Positions 61,154 through 63,947 of a DNA stretch of 63,947 bases are shown one piece after another. Numbering within the stretch: the first letter of the stretch is position 1; every line of letters begins with the position of its first letter. The translations under genes were made by a program, and so were the position numbers. Under the pieces are notes generated by a model that ran no database searches, was not told the origin of the DNA, and was given only the letters and a program-made list of their open reading frames with translations. Origin of the DNA: an uncultured Acidimicrobiaceae bacterium (GTDB lineage Bacteria > Actinomycetota > Acidimicrobiia > Spongiisociales > UBA5794); NCBI GenBank assembly GCA_947258985.1, contig CAMYKI010000025.1:1-63947 (forward strand), given 5' to 3'.

Positions 61154-61732
61154 ATGGAGTTTCGTCGGCTTGTCATCGCGTCCAAGAATCAGCACAAGAT
61201 CGTTGAGATGCTCGATGTGCTGGCTTCGATCGGACTCGATGTCGAGCTGGTCGACGATGTCGAATGGCCCGACGTAGAGGAGACTGAATCAACCCTCGAG
61301 CGCAACGCGCTGCTGAAGGCGCGTGAGGTGAGAGCGGCGACCGGGTTTGCGGTGGTTGCCGACGACACCGGCTTGGAGGTGGAGGCGTTGGATGGCGCTC
61401 CCGGAGTCTTCTCGGCTCGATTCGCCGGCTCCGGCGCGACCTACGAGGGCAACGTCGACAAGCTGCTCCGGGTTATGAATGGAGTCGACAACCGGGCGGC
61501 CCGGTTCCGGACGGTGATGGTCTTGATCGACGACCACGGCGAGGAACTGGTGGTCGAAGGCATCATGGAGGGTTCCATCACCACCGAGCGACGGGGGAGC
61601 AACGGGTTTGGGTATGACCCGGTGTTCGAGGTGGGCGACCGTACGTTTGCCGAGATGGAAACCCGGGAGAAGAACGAGATCTCCCATCGAGCGAAGGCTC
61701 TTCGGGCGCTGGCCGACGCGCTGCAACGCTGA
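61154..61732 (+). CDS. rdgB: RdgB/HAM1-type dITP/XTP pyrophosphatase
   Basis: 192 residues. Family motifs I-A-S-K-N-Q-H-K, E-E-T-E-S-T-L-E-R-N-A, V-V-A-D-D-T-G-L-E-V, G-V-F-S-A-R-F-A-G and G-S-N-G-F-G-Y-D-P-V-F are all present. It hydrolyses non-canonical purine NTPs to the monophosphate, protecting DNA and RNA. Last gene of the unit; rph-rdgB order is widespread in bacteria. Confidence 0.95.
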   Translation: MEFRRLVIASKNQHKIVEMLDVLASIGLDVELVDDVEWPDVEETESTLERNALLKAREVRAATGFAVVADDTGLEVEALDGAPGVFSARFAGSGATYEGNVDKLLRVMNGVDNRAARFRTVMVLIDDHGEELVVEGIMEGSITTERRGSNGFGYDPVFEVGDRTFAEMETREKNEISHRAKALRALADALQR

Positions 61733-61933
61733 CGATAGGTTCGCCTGCCGACGCTCTCGGTCCACAATCCGGGTTCTGTCGTACCACTCCACTTGCTGTG
61801 AAGCCCGGTCGCGATCGAATCATCATGGGCGAGAGCCATAGTCTCGTCCATTCAGCCGTCGCTCCTGCCCTGTCCAAGCGGCCGCCGCGGGAGTACCTTT
61901 GATATAGGACCAATCGGCGAGGGAGGACGGAAG

Positions 61934-62203
61934 ATGGCACGGCCAATGTGTCAGAGCTGCGGAATGCCCCTGAAGGACGAGGTCAAGGGAACCGAAGCGG
62001 ACGGAAACGCCAACAACAAGTACTGCATGCACTGCTACGCCGACGGTGCCTTCACCGCACCCAATGCGACGGTTGAGGAGATGCGGCACTACTCGATTGA
62101 GGGGATGACCGGAAGCGGCTGGCCTCGATTCCTGGCGAAGTTCATGACCAAGAACATCGGCAAACTACCGCGCTGGCAGAAAGCGGACACCTCGGTTCCG
62201 TAA
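61934..62203 (+). CDS. Putative zinc-ribbon protein
   Basis: 89 residues with GGGAGGACGG upstream. Cys pairs C-Q-S-C-G-M-P-L and Y-C-M-H-C-Y form a zinc ribbon of the kind found in small 'putative zinc ribbon' proteins, which often also carry the E-E-M-R-H-Y helix. Cytoplasmic; function unknown. The 201 bp upstream (61733-61933) hold a TATAGG promoter-like sequence near 61902 but no gene. Confidence 0.85.
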   Translation: MARPMCQSCGMPLKDEVKGTEADGNANNKYCMHCYADGAFTAPNATVEEMRHYSIEGMTGSGWPRFLAKFMTKNIGKLPRWQKADTSVP

Positions 62204-62210
62204 GTGGCAG

Positions 62211-62573
62211 CTATCCGTTGACGGCTGCGACCAGTTTCTTTGGCGACAGCATCCCGTAATCAAAGACGAACTCGCTGCCGTCCTTCATGGTGATGACGGC
62301 GCGTTTCATCAGGCCCTTCTTGACCTGTTCGGCCGCTGCGATGTCGGTGCGGGGGAGCACGACTGAGAACTCGGTGCCGGTGTCTTTGACGTAGGCGACG
62401 TGCCCGCCGGAGGCGGCGAAGCTTCCCGCAGCGCCCAGGATTCCCTTGACGATCTCGGCGTTCGAGGAGTCGTACAAAGCGTCAAAACGAACATCGTCGG
62501 ACGTGACCTCGATCTTGCCGGTAAGCCGGCCCCCGTCGGCAGGTAGGTAGTTGACGGTCCATGTGTCACCCAT
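62211..62573 (-). CDS. Small PH/GRAM-like hypothetical protein
   Basis: 120 residues from the ATG at 62573, with GAGGAGACC upstream. A beta-rich pattern (W-T-V-N-Y-L-P, L-T-G-K-I-E-V-T, V-R-F-D-A-L-Y, A-Y-V, F-S-V-V-L-P-R, A-V-I-T-M-K-D-G-S-E-F-V-F) ending in a helix suggests a PH- or GRAM-like barrel. No firm family. Convergent with the zinc-ribbon gene (7-bp gap). Confidence 0.7.
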   Translation of the reverse strand: MGDTWTVNYLPADGGRLTGKIEVTSDDVRFDALYDSSNAEIVKGILGAAGSFAASGGHVAYVKDTGTEFSVVLPRTDIAAAEQVKKGLMKRAVITMKDGSEFVFDYGMLSPKKLVAAVNG

Positions 62574-62612
62574 TCGGGTCTCCTCGGTTGGCGTCCTGGT
62601 CATTATCGGCTT

Positions 62613-62792
62613 GGGAGACCGCTGAACAAAGGCGGTGAAGGCTCGCCGGAGCAATGGAGTGTCTGGTCACGGGCGGTCGTCGAGTCGGAACTCGCATTGT
62701 TCAGCGGGCTCCCGGGAGACCGCTGAACAAAGGCGGTGAAGGCTCGCCGGAGCAATGGAGTGTCTGGTCACGGGCGGTCGTCGAGTCGGAAC
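62613..62792. repeat. 79-bp perfect direct repeat, two copies
   Basis: Copies at 62613-62691 and 62714-62792 are identical (both start GGGAGACCGCTGAACAAAGG and end CGAGTCGGAAC), separated by 22 bp. They lie in the 327-bp gap between the genes at 62573 and 62901. No ORF across them is convincing. Recent tandem duplication or a repeat-family unit. Confidence 0.9.
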
Positions 62793-62845
62793 GGCACCGG
62801 GCGCATTCCGGCGGGGATGTTCGGTGGGCGGTCGTGGAACCCGAA

Positions 62846-62872
62846 GAGCCCCCGGGGTAATCCCGGGGGCTC
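62846..62872 (-). terminator. Strong hairpin terminator after the TSP3/SLH-like gene
   Basis: A perfect 11-bp stem GAGCCCCCGGG / CCCGGGGGCTC with a 5-nt loop lies 28 bp downstream (minus strand) of the stop at 62901. There is only a short T/C tract after it. Confidence 0.75.
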
Positions 62873-62900
62873 CGATAGGTTGTTTGCCGGCTTCTATTGC

Positions 62901-63947
62901 CTAGAAGTCGATTGCGTTGGCGAGGAACGTCGCCATCTGGCCACGAGTGACCAGAGCGCTCGGGCAGTAGTCCGTGTTTGCCGGCGGGTTGCAGCCCTGG
63001 GTGATTCCCGCGGCCGCCAGCCGGTTGATGTCGTCTTCGAAGATCGAGCCATTGTCGTCATCGAAGTAGTCGACGGCGGTTGCGGGCAGGTTGAACCCCC
63101 TGACCATGAACGCTGCCATCTCTCCGCGAGTGACGCTGCCGGTTGGGCAGAAAGCGTCGTTCAAGGGCGGGTTGCAGCCCCGGGTGATGCCTGCGGCCGC
63201 CAGCCGGTTGATGTCGTCCTCGAAGATCGACGTGTTGTCATCGCCGAAGAAGTCAGTCGCGGTCCCCGGCAGATGAAGCGCCCTGTTGAGGAACGCCGCC
63301 ATCTGGCCACGAGACACGTTGCCGTCGGGACAGAACTCATCGTTGAGCGGCGGGTTGCAGCCAACGGTGATCCCGGCAGCGGCGATCAACTCGATCGACG
63401 TCTGATGGGTATTGCCAGTGGCGTCCGTGAATACGGGCTTGAAGTTGGAATCGGTACCCCAGACATTGACCTCATCGCCGTCTGAGATGCCATCGCCGTC
63501 ACTGTCGGCAACGAGCGGGTCGGTGCCGTGGGTGTTGACCTCGGCCCCATCGGACAGCCCATCACCGTCGGTATCGGCTACCAGCGGATCTGTACCGTGA
63601 TTGAACACCTCATCACTGTCCCAGAGCAGATCGCCATCGGTGTCCTTGTCCAACGGATCTGTGCCGTGAACGTTGACCTCGTCGCCGTCCGTCAGCCCGT
63701 CACCGTCGGTATCCGCAACTCCGGGATTGGTTCCGTAGGTGTTGAGCTCGTCACCGTCGGTCAGTCCGTCACCGTCGGTGTCGGCCAACCGCGGGCTGGT
63801 TCCGTGGATCGTGACCTCGTCCCCGTCGCTCAGGCCATCGCCGTCGGTGTCGGCCACCAACGGGTTGGTGCTGTGGGTGTTGACTTCGGCTCCGTCGCTC
63901 AGGCCATCGCCGTCGGTGTCGGCCACCAACGGGTTGGTGTTGTGGGT
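62901..63947 (-). CDS. TSP3-repeat and SLH-like secreted protein (N-terminus beyond window)
   Basis: The frame is open to the right edge, so 348 residues of the C-terminus are visible and the start is missing. About seven thrombospondin type 3-like calcium-binding repeats (consensus V-A-D-T-D-G-D-G-L-S-D-G-x-E-V-N) run for about 175 residues, then three two-cysteine SLH-like repeats to the stop. The first follows F-T-D-A-T-G-N-T-H-Q and is less regular. Predicted calcium-stabilised surface protein. Confidence 0.85.
   Translation of the reverse strand, partial: THNTNPLVADTDGDGLSDGAEVNTHSTNPLVADTDGDGLSDGDEVTIHGTSPRLADTDGDGLTDGDELNTYGTNPGVADTDGDGLTDGDEVNVHGTDPLDKDTDGDLLWDSDEVFNHGTDPLVADTDGDGLSDGAEVNTHGTDPLVADSDGDGISDGDEVNVWGTDSNFKPVFTDATGNTHQTSIELIAAAGITVGCNPPLNDEFCPDGNVSRGQMAAFLNRALHLPGTATDFFGDDNTSIFEDDINRLAAAGITRGCNPPLNDAFCPTGSVTRGEMAAFMVRGFNLPATAVDYFDDDNGSIFEDDINRLAAAGITQGCNPPANTDYCPSALVTRGQMATFLANAIDF

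Noticed and set aside
62654-63485. Plus-strand ORFs across the 79-bp repeats and SLH-like gene
   Set aside because: They read antisense through the TSP3/SLH-like repeats and have no independent start signal or domain.

Overview
The window looks like chromosomal DNA from a high-GC actinobacterium, probably a deep-branching one such as an acidimicrobial lineage. The supporting evidence is GC-rich coding, frequent GTG/TTG starts, a senX3-regX3/pst-phoU phosphate locus, a deazaflavin-type (DDN family) reductase, an ArfA-like TM-BON-OmpA protein, and two gene orders I recall from Mycobacterium tuberculosis (Rv2563-Rv2565 and Rv1334...Rv1339-Rv1341). Five proteins carry a two-cysteine SLH-like repeat (core G-C-N-P-P ... 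C-P ... V-T-R-G-Q-M-A-A-F-L). I associate this repeat with uncultured Actinomycetota, but that is recall and not a search result. No rRNA, tRNA, CRISPR array, phage or transposase gene was seen.

Layout. 0-9 kb: a truncated SLH-like secreted protein, a beta-CASP nuclease, DinB, an M15 peptidase lipoprotein, a pirin, small proteins, and a secreted zinc-protease candidate with SLH-like repeats. 9-28 kb: an envelope and signalling block. It holds a TM-BON-OmpA protein fused to a BMP/PnrA-type ligand-binding domain, a SulP-STAS-cNMP transporter broken by a frameshift, a metallo-beta-lactamase-fold hydrolase, a 1233-residue nucleotide cyclase/ATPase/TPR protein, a 1775-residue secreted C25 (gingipain-like) protease candidate with an 18-copy PSVF repeat, and a three-gene operon of cNMP-binding patatin, FtsX-type permease and ABC ATPase with a cNMP-binding tail. 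28-35 kb: regX3-senX3 divergent from pstSCAB-phoU, with a PHO-box-like double repeat between them. 35-55 kb: mostly metabolic and housekeeping genes (kinase/aminotransferase fusion, ceramidase-like, DDN-like, CAP-SLH protein, malic enzyme, class V aminotransferase, acyltransferases, DUF523/DUF1722, sseA-sufE, fabH, VOC, Gfo/Idh). 55-59 kb: a large hybrid histidine kinase followed by a highly structured non-coding region. 59-62 kb: mec (JAMM), a small membrane protein, an Rv1339-like MBL phosphodiesterase, rph and rdgB, tightly packed. 62-64 kb: a zinc ribbon protein, a small unknown, direct repeats, and the C-terminal part of a TSP3/SLH-like secreted protein that runs off the right edge.

Functional links. 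The pst/phoU/senX3/regX3 genes form a complete phosphate uptake and sensing unit. One cyclase-like protein, three cNMP-binding-domain proteins and one Rv1339-like phosphodiesterase lie within 50 kb, which suggests that cyclic-nucleotide signalling controls lipid hydrolysis, anion transport and an ABC exporter. The secreted proteins with SLH-like repeats point to an S-layer-like or wall-anchored surface.

The strongest unexplained signal is at 58,715-58,915. A 14-codon ORF with a strong Shine-Dalgarno sits inside nested perfect inverted repeats, followed by a three-way-junction fold ahead of mec. Other unusual items are a dispersed palindromic repeat family (34.9, 39.2 and 51.2 kb) whose 51 kb copy sits between short direct repeats of the sufE/fabH junction, and the BON-OmpA-BMP fusion.
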